Assembly (NCBI GenBank): GCA_961205875.1
Contig: OY540816.1
Span: 6,396,701 to 6,460,700 of the forward strand
DNA from: Sialis fuliginosa
Taxonomy: Eukaryota; Arthropoda; Insecta; Megaloptera; Sialidae
Reading direction: 5' to 3'
DNA length: 64,000 nucleotides
Numbering within the stretch: position 1 is the first letter of the stretch; each line of letters begins with the position of its first letter. The position numbers and the translations under genes are program-made. Positions 10,961-21,436 of this stretch are shown in pieces. Under the pieces are notes generated by a model, which saw nothing but the letters and a program-made list of their open reading frames with translations, was not told the origin of the DNA and ran no database searches.

Positions 10961-11957
10961 ACAGTGTTCGTTATAATTTTCATTGAAAGTACTAACTAAA
11001 AGTTACATTCTGGATTTTTTTTAGATTTTTTGCATTGATAGTTTAGAAAGTAGAAGGGGGTAGGGGACGCTCTGATAACGACATTGGAAAGCAAATATAT
11101 CGTGACTAAAGGGTTAAAACCAAAAGGTCATAAAAAAATTTTTGTTGTATTTTAGGAGACCTATCGAAAGATACCCCACACAATGAGGTAAGCGAAAACA
11201 AATTTAAGTACAATTTTCAGTGTATAATTTTGGCAGTGTTCGTTATAATTTTCAATGGAAGTATTATACTAATTAAAAGCTACATTCTAAATTTTTTTCA
11301 GATTTTTTGAATAGATAGTTTAGAAATTAAGGGTGAGGGGACGCTCTAATAACGACATTTAAATGCAAATATATCCATGACTGAAGGTTAAAATCAAAAT
11401 GTCATTTAACATTTTTTGTTTCATTTTAAAAAACCTATCTAATGACACTCAATGTGGTAAGTGAAAAAAAATGTGAATTCACTTTTCAGTCTATTGGAGG
11501 GGGCTCAAAAAATTGTTGACAGTGTTCGTTATAATTGTCAGTGAAAGTACTAATTAAAAGCTACATTCTCGATTTTTTTCTGATTTTTATATTGATAGTT
11601 TAGAAAAAAGAGTAGGGTGGGGTGCTCTGATAACGACTTTGAATGCACATATATCGTGACTGAAGGGTTGAAATCAAAAGGTCATATAACATTTTTTGTT
11701 ACATTTTAGGAGACCTATCTAAAAACATCCAACTTAATGGATTAAGTAAAAAAAATAATTTAATATACTTTTCAGTCTATGGAAATGGGGTCCAAAAAAA
11801 ATTTTTTTTTCAAAAATGTTATCATTTTTGTTTTATGTTATCAGTCTTCGTGCGATAACAAATTTCATCTTAATCGACTTGAAAATTTTGAGGACGGACG
11901 GACATGGCGAAACTATTTATAAGGTTTCCTAGTTTTCTACGGTAACTTAAAAAAACG
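10961..11957 (+). mobile_element. Element Q: three ~280-bp tandem repeats plus a HINE-type 3' tail
   Basis: CAGTGTTCGTTATAATT starts units at 10962, 11234 and 11520 (spacings 272 and 286). The third unit runs into AATCGACTTGAAAATTTTGA, a GGACGGACGGAC tract and ATGGCGAAACTATTTATAAG, ending near the hAT insertion at 11966. Tandem core repeats followed by a conserved tail are characteristic of MINE/DINE-type non-autonomous Helentrons. Confidence 0.65.
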
Positions 11958-11965
11958 GTATAGAG

Positions 11966-12400
11966 CAGGCCTGGCCAACCCAATTACTCCACAGGCCGCA
12001 TTGACAACCTAAAATTTTTTGAAGACCGCATATAATTATTCCAAATAATTTTTTAAACGGCTAGAAAATGTATTTAAAAAACAAAATTGACACCTTGATA
12101 ATTTCTTGGAAACATATGGTTGAGGAACAACATTTTAATTTTTAATAATTGTTCATATATTCGTTCAATATCTTGATTTTTTTAATATAAAAATAATTTT
12201 AGCAAATAAAATTATTAGTTGAGTTATATAAATAAAACAATGTTTTAAATGTTATTTATAAAAAAACGACGGAAAATTAAAACCAGTTACAGACATTCTG
12301 AAACACCTGATACTTAAAAAAACATTATTAAACATAATTTATTCATATGTGACCGCGGGCCGCACATAAGAGCGAGGCAAGCCGCAGGTTGGAAGCTCTG
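11966..12400. mobile_element. hAT-like MITE (435 bp), 8-bp TSD with one mismatch
   Basis: The left end CAGGCCTGGCCAACC pairs with the right end GGTTGGAAGCTCTG. The duplications are GTATAGAG (11958-11965) and GTACAGAG (12401-12408). GGCCGCA-type subterminal motifs occur near both ends. Non-coding. Confidence 0.8.
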
Positions 12401-12507
12401 GTACAGAGCAACATGTTTCATAATCATATATTCTAAATAATTTTTAGAATTATAAATATCAACGGAAAACTTTTATTATTTAAAACTTTAAGAAATATAG
12501 CATTTTT

Positions 12508-12905
12508 TTACTTTCTTATACCATGTATATGAAATATACATTAGTATAAGTAAGTATAGTGAAGCCGATTTTTTTCCATTCTGACTATTTTCGCCATGAT
12601 GTCTGTGTGTCCGTCTGTCTGTCTGTCTGTAAGCGCTGTAACTCAAATACGACAAATCGTAGAAGGTTGATATTTTATATTTAAGATTAATTTTTGGCTG
12701 GGAAGAAAACGTCCTATTTTTGAAAACGATCTTTCAACCGGATACGGATGTTTACCTACGTCGATTTTTTAATTTTTCGAATTACTCTGAAACAGTGCGA
12801 AATAGAGAAAAATGGTCAAGTTAAAAAATGTAGGTAATATCTATATCTATAATTTTTGTTCTATTCATTTTTTTGTAAAAACAAAAAAAAAAATTTAAAC
12901 TCTGG
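12508..12905 (+). mobile_element. HINE-like element, family D (copy 1, 5' part)
   Basis: It begins with a hairpin-forming TTACTTTCTTATACCATG...TAGTATAAGTAAG end, then GCCGATTTTTTTC and a GTCCGTCTGTCTGTCTGTCT tract. The conserved ACTCAAATACGACAAATCGT block follows. Homology with the 29-kb copy ends near 12905, and the 3' end is not identified. Confidence 0.65.
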
Positions 12906-13064
12906 GTATCAACGATTGAAAAAATTTCTATATGAACTGAATAATGAGAATTTTTACAAATAATGGAAAATATAATATACATTAAAAACTGATTACATTT
13001 TTTTTTGTTTCTCTATTTTTATTTTTTATTTTTAAATATACTATATTAAACTAAAAAATCTTAT

Positions 13065-13149
13065 ATTTTTCCGGAAAATCGCGGGGGCCCCCAAAAACGC
13101 GGGGCCCGTAGCATTTGCTACTCCTGCTACGTTGTTAATCCAGCCCTGC
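13065..13149 (-). mobile_element. hAT-like single terminus
   Basis: On the minus strand it begins CAGGGCTGGATTAACAACGT and continues into GGGCCCCGCG repeats, typical of one hAT end. The other end was not located. Confidence 0.45.
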
Positions 13150-13258
13150 TTTTATTGATAGTTTTCAGAATTTTAGTCCGTCTGTTCATTTGTTTCGATT
13201 AAACACAAAAATGAATTAACCAATTTCGACGGGATTTTACTGTTCAAAAGTCTAATGT

Positions 13259-13588
13259 CCGGTATTATAAAGGAACTAGCAAATTTGCTAACTAGCAAGC
13301 ACTTTCAAATGCGGTACTAATTTTGTGATAGTATCTATGGATTAGCTATGAAATTAAGAGCAGTGATTCTTCAACGTATTGTAACACAGTTGGCGACTCT
13401 GACTGTACAAAATAATTTTCATAATATCGCCACTGTTTTAATACTGTTGGTGTTTACATACCACGCGTGCACGAAAATTGTCAAACATTTCATGAGACTA
13501 AAGGAGAACTGTCGTATAGGTTAAAAACCTCATTTGAAAGTGCTTGCTAGCTAGCAAATTTTGCTAGCTTCTTTATAATACCGGACAT
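13259..13588. mobile_element. MITE M (330 bp), long terminal inverted repeats
   Basis: The ends GTCCGGTATTATAAAGGAAC and TTATAATACCGGAC, plus further paired motifs (CTAGCAAGCACTTTCAAATG), give arms of about 60 bp. Target duplication is unclear. A truncated relative lies at 61500-61560. Confidence 0.75.
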
Positions 13589-13703
13589 AAGATGCAAATA
13601 CGCACGCTTGTACAAGGCTAAAATACATCAAAACAGTGGTATGAGTATGAAATAAGATTCTAGTTTTGTAAAAGCCTCGTATAGGTATAAGCACGTGCAT
13701 CAA

Positions 13704-14236
13704 ATGCAAGGTATATAAAGACAAGGTAGTCTCAACAAAACCTTGACCAATCAGCGTTGACGCGGGAATTGACGTCACTTGGGGGATGTATTCAAATGTT
13801 ATAAATTTATAATAGAATATCAATTACTAAAATTCCTTTATTTATTCTTATTTTCGTATTTTTTGATATTTTAACAACACATACTTATAATCAAATAAGT
13901 ACAAATTCGACATAGCAAAATCATAAAGAGTTGTCAGAATCACATAACGTATTCTTAAATTAAGAATAATAAAAATGATACATTCCGAATATACCAAATT
14001 GTCTGTGACAGCTTTTTTTATGATTTTGCAATGTCGAATTAGTACTTATTTGATTGTATGTGTTGTTAAAATATCAAAAAATTCGAAAACAAGAATAAAT
14101 AAAGGAATTTTTTGTAATTGATATTCTATTATACATTCATAGCATTTGAATACATCCCCCATTTGACGTCAATTCCCGCGCCAACGCTGATTGGTCAAGG
14201 AATTGTTGAGACTACCTTGTCTTTATATACCTTGCA
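13704..14236. mobile_element. Foldback element N (533 bp, ~215-bp arms)
   Basis: The left arm ATGCAAGGTATATAAAGACA through the cAMP-response-like TGACGTCA is repeated inverted on the right, ending CTTTATATACCTTGCAT. The loop is about 90 bases. The two arms explain the mirrored frames at 13551-13823 (-) and 14118-14336 (+). Its right end touches the LINE fragment. Confidence 0.8.
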
Positions 14237-14237
14237 T

Positions 14238-14720
14238 CCGAGCGGTTTCAGCAATCTTGGAACCCTAGACAAAGACCTAGACAAGCGAGATCCTTTATTA
14301 AGGGCCTCTCGTCTAAGTCAACTAAATATCTTCTGAACTTAAACAGAAGACAGCTCAAAATCGTTACGGGCCTTCTTACAGGTCACGAGCGAATGAACAG
14401 CCATCTCCACACTATAGGCATAGCGCCTAACCCACAGTGTAGGAAATGTCGAACACAGGAGGAAACTTCTGAACACGTCCTTTGCATTTGCACAGCACTT
14501 GCTGAGATAAGGAACAAACACCTTGGCTTCCCTTTTCTTGAGCCGAGAGACATTCAAGACATACCGATGAACAGGATTCTTTCTTTCGCGGAAGCAACGG
14601 ACCTGTTCAAAGAGTGAAGTCTTGGTAACCTCAAGGGGGCACAATGGGCCCTTGCATCAAATGTTGTAATTTGTAAATAGTACAAACACAATCGAATGGA
14701 CATTTCATAATAAACTTTTT
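14238..14720 (+). mobile_element. LINE 3' fragment with C-terminal zinc-knuckle
   Basis: From about 14296 the frame reads KYLLNLNRRQLKIVTGLLTG and HERMNSHLHTIGIAPNPQCR, then KCRTQEETSEHVLCICTALA, and stops at 14617. The RRQLxxxTGLLTGH...L...G....P.CRxCxxxEETxEHxLxxC signature is the C-terminal segment of I/R1/Jockey-group LINEs with an RNase H or gag-like knuckle. Most of the ORF is missing upstream, where the piece abuts a large foldback element. What follows the stop would be its 3' UTR. No poly(A) tail was identified. Confidence 0.8.
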
Positions 14721-15407
14721 CCTTATACCTACTTTATTTTATTTCTTGTCTGGATGCACTTAATATTTTGCAAGAACCTCTTCTGCATTTAACTATTTAT
14801 AACAATATTAAAACTATTTAGATCAAAGTAATTAGTCTTTGGTAAAAGCATTATATTTTTAATATGAATATAACAATACAAAGTACTATTACCAAGCAAA
14901 TTAGCAACAACCAAGCTTTTTAGAAGTAATATGTATTATAAATCCACTAACGAACTGTAAGGTTAAGAAACTGAAGCTTAATCTATTTACGTACAAAATA
15001 CTCTGACGGAAATCTCCGTCTATTGTTTCATTATAATCTGTAAATGGAAGTACCGTGTTCGGAATAGGATGCATGTAGTGTCGCTTCACGTCTGTACTCG
15101 GGTGTTTTTTGTGCAACAAATACAATTACGTGTAGAGAACAGGAATAAATATATATGGATTTGTCTACTGGCTCACGGTATATCTTATCAGTAAAAATAG
15201 GAACGGTATGAAGGATTATTTACGTCAGTTTACATTGTTAATATTCCATACACACCCTGCTGTAAAAGTTTGATAAGGTAATTTAATTATAACTTAATAA
15301 AATAAAATAATAACTAAAATCAACCAAAATCGTATCGTTATAATATTATCAGTAGTGAATAAACAGTTTAAAATAGGGTAGTATTTAAGCGTGCAAAATT
15401 TTATATA

Positions 15408-16335
15408 GGGTCAACTGGGGTAAAAGTGAAACAAAATACAAATCTTTCATGTTTTTTGACAGTTAACGATACAAATTCATACTTTAATTTTGCTTCCTCG
15501 CAATATCGAAGATAAGCTATGTGATCGTTTCAGATTGAGTCAAAAAAAAAGTTCTCCAATTTCAAAATTTTAAATTGATTTATCCGTTTCACGTCAACGC
15601 AAACACTTTTCGTTCCGTGTCTGTCTGTCTGTCCGTCCGTCCGTCTGTCCCCTGAATCCTTGTCACACGCATAACTCATGAACCACTGAACCGATATTAT
15701 TGAAACTTGGTCGGATGGTTGGGTTTGGTTTGAGGACGGTCCCATTTCAAAATCATCAAAATCGTGTGTAAGGGGGAGGGGTGACACCCCAAAATATTTC
15801 TTTTTTCAAGATATCTCAAGAACGACACATGCTACGAGAAAATTTTATAGAATATTTTTTGTAGAGCATTAAATTTCCTATAATATGAGTCTACAACGTA
15901 TGTTGTAAAATATTCCCTTACAAAGATTTATCTCAATTTATTTTAAAAATTCGTGTTTTGTTTTTCTAAATTGATATTTGATTGGATATATTAAATGTCA
16001 TTTTGACGTTTTAAATGTCATTTTGGCGTTTTAAATGTTACTTTGACGTTTTAAATGTCATTTTGACATTTGCATAAATTTAGATTTAGATTGAAATTGT
16101 CAAAAAATTAAAAATATATGAAAAAATATTCAGGTGCGTTTTAAGAAAAATTTCGAACTAAGATTTTTTAGTAAAATTTGTATAAAAATTAAATGGTTAA
16201 CCAATGCCAGGCACTTTATCTGAACACTATCGGTTTTGGTAAATTTAGCACGAGGAAGCACTGTGCATTTACTTGGCAGATGTTTTTTCTACTAGATGCG
16301 CTTATGAATAACCATTTTAAATACTTACGTTTATT
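15408..16335. mobile_element. MITE E (copy 1), split by HINE B, right part lost
   Basis: The stretches 15408-15491 and 16283-16335 are contiguous in the copy at 52193. Beyond 16335 similarity stops. The left end is GGGTCAACTGGGGTAAAAGT. Confidence 0.7.
15492..16283 (+). mobile_element. HINE-like element, family B (copy 2, full)
   Basis: The 5' subterminal repeat GCTTCCTCG pairs with CGAGGAAGC near the 3' end. Inside are a CTGTCTGTCTGTCCGTCCGT tract and about four copies of a ~20-bp unit (TTAAATGTCATTTTGACGTT) at 15994-16075. It splits a MITE whose intact version is at 52193, and the insertion falls inside a run of Ts. T-T insertion is the Helentron habit. Confidence 0.8.
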
Positions 16336-17092
16336 TCTCATTTCATTTAAAATAGTGCAAGTTTAATTTGTTCCCTTTAAAATATGTTCGTTATATAGGT
16401 ATTTCATTAATAATAAATATTTTATTTTAAATTACGAACTCATTTTAACGGTAATAAAAAATGATTACAGATAGGAACTTATTCGTAGCGAAGAAAATTT
16501 CATATTTTTTACAACAAAAATTTTCATATGGTATATCACAACCCGAAGACAACAAGATATTGTGGTCGATAATAATTGCCAATAACGTAGAAAATTTTCT
16601 TATCCACTAAAAAAAAATTACTAAGTGCTTGGTAAAATTTACTATGCATTAAATAAAAAAATCCTATGCGATAGGAGACATTATAGAAAAGTGTATAGCG
16701 CTTTTTTTTATACATTCAGTATAGTATAGTAGTTCTAGTGTATAATAAAATAAATACTTAATATTATAGTACACAGTTTTGAAGTGTTTTTGAAATTTTC
16801 CAGAAATAAATCATAAATTTCTGATCATACTTAAATTAATTTTTGTTTACAACATTTAAAATATTACCATATAGCTGAGTAAAAATACTTGGAATATATT
16901 CCAAATTTATCTATATTTGTTTCTAAAAATTCCGGTGCAAATATATATTATTATTCCTCATAGAATCAAAATATTATCTACCTACGTTTTTATGGTAATT
17001 TAATATTCGTTATTTTAATGTTAAAGTCATAATATCATTTGCTACAAGAACCGATTCTTAAACGATCAGTATTTGATAAAACTATTAATAAT

Positions 17093-18530
17093 TAGGGGTG
17101 TACCGGAATTCATGATTTTATTCCGGTTCCGGCCGGAACTAGTAAATTCCGGCCGGCATTTCCGGAATTTTTAATTTTTATTGCTACTTTCTACAAAGAA
17201 ATACATAAATAATATACGTTTATTTGTTTAAAAAATCAAACATAAATATAATAATTATGAAATGATATATTAACAAAAATGTCATTATATTACGGACATT
17301 GAACTGTTTAAAAGCTTTTCGTATTTTTGATAATAAAACAACTCGTAATAAAGATACAACGCATTTTATTCATTATTGAATAAAGATCACAATTGCCATG
17401 GAAAACTAAAATATTTTTGTTAGTCGAAGCGTCAGCCAAAACTACAACAATCACTCGAGTGTAATATTAAAAAGTCAAGTAAGCTTTGGAAAAAAGAATA
17501 CTTGATGTTTAAAAATTTTATATTTATTAAAATTCGTTGTTTATTTTGTTAATGTATAACAGCAATGCTGGCTTTAGGAAGGGATGATGGGCGACTGCTC
17601 TGGGTTCCAGTTCAGAAGGGGCGGCGGACGGCCACATGAAGAAAAACTGATTTTTTTAGGAAAAAAATTAAGAACAAAAAGAACTAGATATAACTCAATG
17701 GGCCCACTGGTCGGACTGACCCCATATATCCCAGGTCTAAATAATCATTGGTTGATGCTGGAAATCGATAATACGTATAATATTAAACCGGGTGTTAAAT
17801 TTAAGTACTTTATCACAATGGGTTCTCAAAATATTAAATAAAAACTAATTTGAGACAAAATCTTTGAGAGACTGTAGCTCCCTCACGAATTTCTGTGCAC
17901 ATGTTTAATGTTTATATGAATTTTTTCTTAATAAACTGTTTCAAGTTTGTTCCACCTGAAATGACTCTCCCTGTATATCAAAGATTTTTTAAAATTTCCA
18001 ATTGTTATGATGTAAAAATAAGACTTATTCTGATTTTTTTAGTAATATTGTAGCCCTAAATATGTTTTCTTCAAAAACTATCTTAACTTAGCTAATAGTA
18101 TTAAGATAATGCAGTATTGTTTATGATACATGCACTATAATAGTAATGTATTGGTGCTTTTATTTCGAGTAGTAAGTATTCTTTTATCTATTGTAAATAT
18201 GTGTTTGTGATTTATCACATTTATAATTTGACACTAGAAATGTAATTAGATTCGATCAAGATGAACGTATGATATGCAAACAATTTAAAACAATCGATCT
18301 TACGAAGCTGTAAAAATTACAAGATTTGTAAAAAATAATATTTTTTATAATATACCTACCAAATGTAGGACTCTACGCCTCTACTATACCATAACAAATA
18401 TTAATTTAAGATAATAATCTATTTAAAAAACCATACATATATTGTTTTAATTATTATTATTAATTAAAATAAAATGTTTTTTTTAAATTCCGGTCCGGCC
18501 GGATTTTTTTTAAATTCCAGTTCCGGTACA
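17093..18530. mobile_element. Element I (copy 1), hAT-like, ~1.4 kb
   Basis: It starts TAGGGGTGTACCGGAATT with subterminal TTCCGGTTCCGGCCGGAA motifs, and ends with inverted AATTCCAGTTCCGGTAC. The copy at 33083 keeps the end CCGGTACACCCCTA. Inside, 17650-17972 is a piece of foldback J that copy 3 carries at the same place. No transposase was seen. Confidence 0.65.
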
Positions 18531-19154
18531 TTTTATAAAAAGAAAAATTTTCCCGAAAATCACTGGTTTTAATTTTTAATTTTGAAGCTAAAGCATAAGT
18601 AAATATATTCTTACTTTTCAATACGAAAAAAGATTACCTACTTAAAAAGTATGTCTTGTCCGATATACAGTTTGTTTTATTTTCTCTCTTATCGGTTTTC
18701 CTCTAAAAATCAATACACACTCACGCACAACTTTATTTATTATTTTGATCAAGTTCACATCTGTGTGTATACGTCAACACTCGTTTAATATAAAAAAATA
18801 TAAAATATATACAATATTGGATGTGCAGTGTTTTGTAATTCGGCAAAAGTGTTAGTCAAGTGCAAAAAAAAATACTCGCAACAACAAATATCTGATAAAA
18901 CTATGTTGTCTTTGCAATATGTCGTACGTTCGAGTCCCTGCGCTTATCTCAAGAAGTTTGGTTCACCCGCTGAATAACGATGCAGCGTTAGAGAATTGAG
19001 ATAAAATCTCTCTTATCGCATATGGTGTACACATATACATGGCCAAATCCAATATCTAGGATTTAAGAGTTTTCCTTTTTCTCGCGCGCGTTTTTTTTCT
19101 AAAAGAAAATTGATAATATGTAGCATTTACGATACAAACAGGGATGGTAAATAT

Positions 19155-19861
19155 AATATCCCGGGAACAAATTTCAGATCTGAAGTGATCTCGGTTGATC
19201 TTCATTTTGGAACAAATCAGATCTTTGTAGATAAATAAACTTTTGTTTACCTTAAATAACAAATTAATACACATATACTGTATAGAAACCTTGTTTATAA
19301 TTTAATCAATTAAAAAAAATGTACAGAAACGTATTGAATGATATTTGAGGCCCGTGTATTAAATTAATAAATAAATTCACAACTCACCCCCTGTCACAGA
19401 TGAAGTGTTGTAATTGGTCTCAATCGATCCAGCGGAAAAAATACTTCGGGATACTAGGTGAATTTTTCTCTGTTTCGCTTCTTATGGTATTCATTATAGA
19501 AAATCGTAAATATCTCGACTCCTGTGCTAGATAGAGGGTTGTTTTACCCCCCACACCCCTAGTATCCCGAAGTATTATTCCCGCTGGATCGAATGAGACC
19601 AATTACAACCCTTCATCTGTGACAGGGGGTGAGTTGTGAATTTATTTATTAATTTAATACACGGGCCTCAAATATCATTCAATACGTTTCTGTACAATTT
19701 TTTTTAATTGATTAAATTATAAACAAGGTTTCTATATAGATAGTATATGTGTATTTGTTATTTAAGGTAGACAAAAGTTTATTTATTTACAAAGATCTGA
19801 TTTGTTCCAAAATGAAGATCAACCCAGATCACTTCAGATCTGAAATTTTTTCCCGGGATAC
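19155..19861. mobile_element. Foldback element K (707 bp, ~300-bp arms)
   Basis: The outer ATATCCCGGGAACAAATTTC and the inner ATACTTCGGGATACTAG are repeated inverted, ending TTTTTTCCCGGGATA. The loop is about 92 bases (19461-19552). HINE C copy 2 starts at its right border. Confidence 0.8.
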
Positions 19862-20938
19862 TAGTTGGGCCCGCGCGGCTTCGCTCGCGTGGACTACGGA
19901 ATTATTGGTCACGTTCACGACTGACCAAAAACAGTGAACAACGAGCTTTGATTGGTTGATTTATGGAATTTCTTGTAGATTGTACCAGAAATTTAAAGAA
20001 TGTCATTTTTTAAGCGTGTAAGTAAGTGAGAAAGAAGTAACCATAAAGAGATAGAAACTAGTGGTCTGACAAAAACGCTCAACATGAAGTGAACATAAAA
20101 GATCTTTGGTTAGCCTGGTCACTAGTTTCTATCTCTTTCTAGTTACTTCTTCCTCACTTCCTTACACGCTTAAAAAATGACATTCTTAAAATTTATGGTA
20201 CATTCCATCAGAAATTCCATGAATCAACCAATCAAAGCTCGTTGTTCACTGTTTTTGGTCAGTCGTGAACGTGGCCAATGTTTAGGATTTAAAAAATATA
20301 TAATTGAATTAAGTACAAACACGATTAGTTATTATTGTAATAATAGCTAATCAACATCTAAATTACTTAACAAAAACGAATCAGAAGAAAAAGTACAAAT
20401 AATTTGTGTTCTGTTTAAATTTGTATTGAAAACAAATAAACTCAGACGATCAGCCGAAGGAATCCGAATATCTACCGAACGTAAGCGAATCCAGTCTGTT
20501 GTCCATCGCTTCGATGCGGCAAGACTACATATATTTAATATGTTATCGTATATAAATTTATTTTAAGATATTTCCTAAATCATACGACCAAGTTGAATGC
20601 TGTAAAGAGCAAATTATATCTACATTAAGTACTTATGACGATGAAATCATTTATTTCGATAAGGATTAATGTTTTGCAGGTCATAAGTCCACGTAAACAA
20701 AACCTAAATATTTTTAATTTTCTTTGTAACATAAAAGCAATCAATTGTGGCTTGAATATAAAAAATATGGTGTCGCGGACTTTATTGTAGATCTTTTGAT
20801 TCTACACAATTCTTTACCACATTATTTTGTTCAATATTGAACGGTTTAAGCAGCGTATTGCAAAATAGTGCGCCGACGGCAATTTTTTTCCGACTTGATT
20901 TACTATTATCGTCACTGCTTAGTTGTTATGTTACCTAA
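19861..20938 (+). mobile_element. HINE-like element, family C (copy 2, 3'-truncated, split by a foldback)
   Basis: It starts CTAGTTGGGCCCGCGCGGCT, is interrupted at 19907-20276 by foldback L, and resumes TTTAGGATTT as in copy 1. It stops near TTGTTATGTTACCTAA, before the microsatellite and the 3' end. Confidence 0.7.
19907..20276. mobile_element. Foldback MITE L (370 bp) inserted in HINE C copy 2
   Basis: The ends GGTCACGTTCACGACTGACC and GGTCAGTCGTGAACGTGGCC are inverted with long arms. HINE C copy 1 shows the uninterrupted GGAATTATTGTTTAGGATTT. Confidence 0.85.
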
Positions 20939-21436
20939 TTTTGCTTCGACGGGCTAATTGATAAGCAATCAATTAAAACGATTATTATAAAATTCAGATA
21001 AACGTTATATAACTCGTAAACGCTCGAATATCAAACATGCAAGTGCTGACATTCGTTTTTTTACCGCTATTTTCCCCTTCACCATCACTTCACAGACAGA
21101 AGGCCTCACAACATCAAAATTCGGTCACGTGATCAGTTTTGACGCTTAAATCATGCGTCGAGCGTTATCATGAAAAGACACCTTTAGTATATGTATAAAA
21201 AACTGTTTCTGTATTGTTTTGTTGTTGTTGTATATAGAGAACAACATTTCTGACAAATATAAATTGATACAAATAGCGTCAATTGTTTTATAACTCGTTT
21301 GGCATTCAATTAAAATTTGATGCCACATGAAATAATGTTGTCTTTAATGTAGAGTTGGTTGATATATCGATGGACTTTTTTCTTTCATATACTGACATTT
21401 GAGGATATCACAGGATTTAACAAAATGACTTTAAAC

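Noticed and set aside
13551-14336. Two similar proteins MIFYYKFITFEYIPQVTSIP and MIFYYTFIAFEYIPHLTSIP on opposite strands
   Set aside because: They are the two inverted arms of foldback N, not a duplicated gene.
14339-14644. Minus-strand 101-codon frame over the LINE remnant
   Set aside because: It is antisense to the recognised zinc-knuckle frame of the LINE and has no family features.
15530-15787. Open frames reading MSPLPLTHDF..., GHTDGQTDRQTD at 2227, 15530, 45582 and 48992
   Set aside because: All lie inside HINE family B. The Thr-Asp repeats are translations of the GTCT/GTCC microsatellite. Frames are not conserved beyond the repeat and have no gene context.
18930-18955. GTTCGAGTCC resembling a tRNA B box
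   Set aside because: No A box, acceptor stem or anticodon arm at the required spacing. Not a tRNA and no convincing tRNA-derived SINE.
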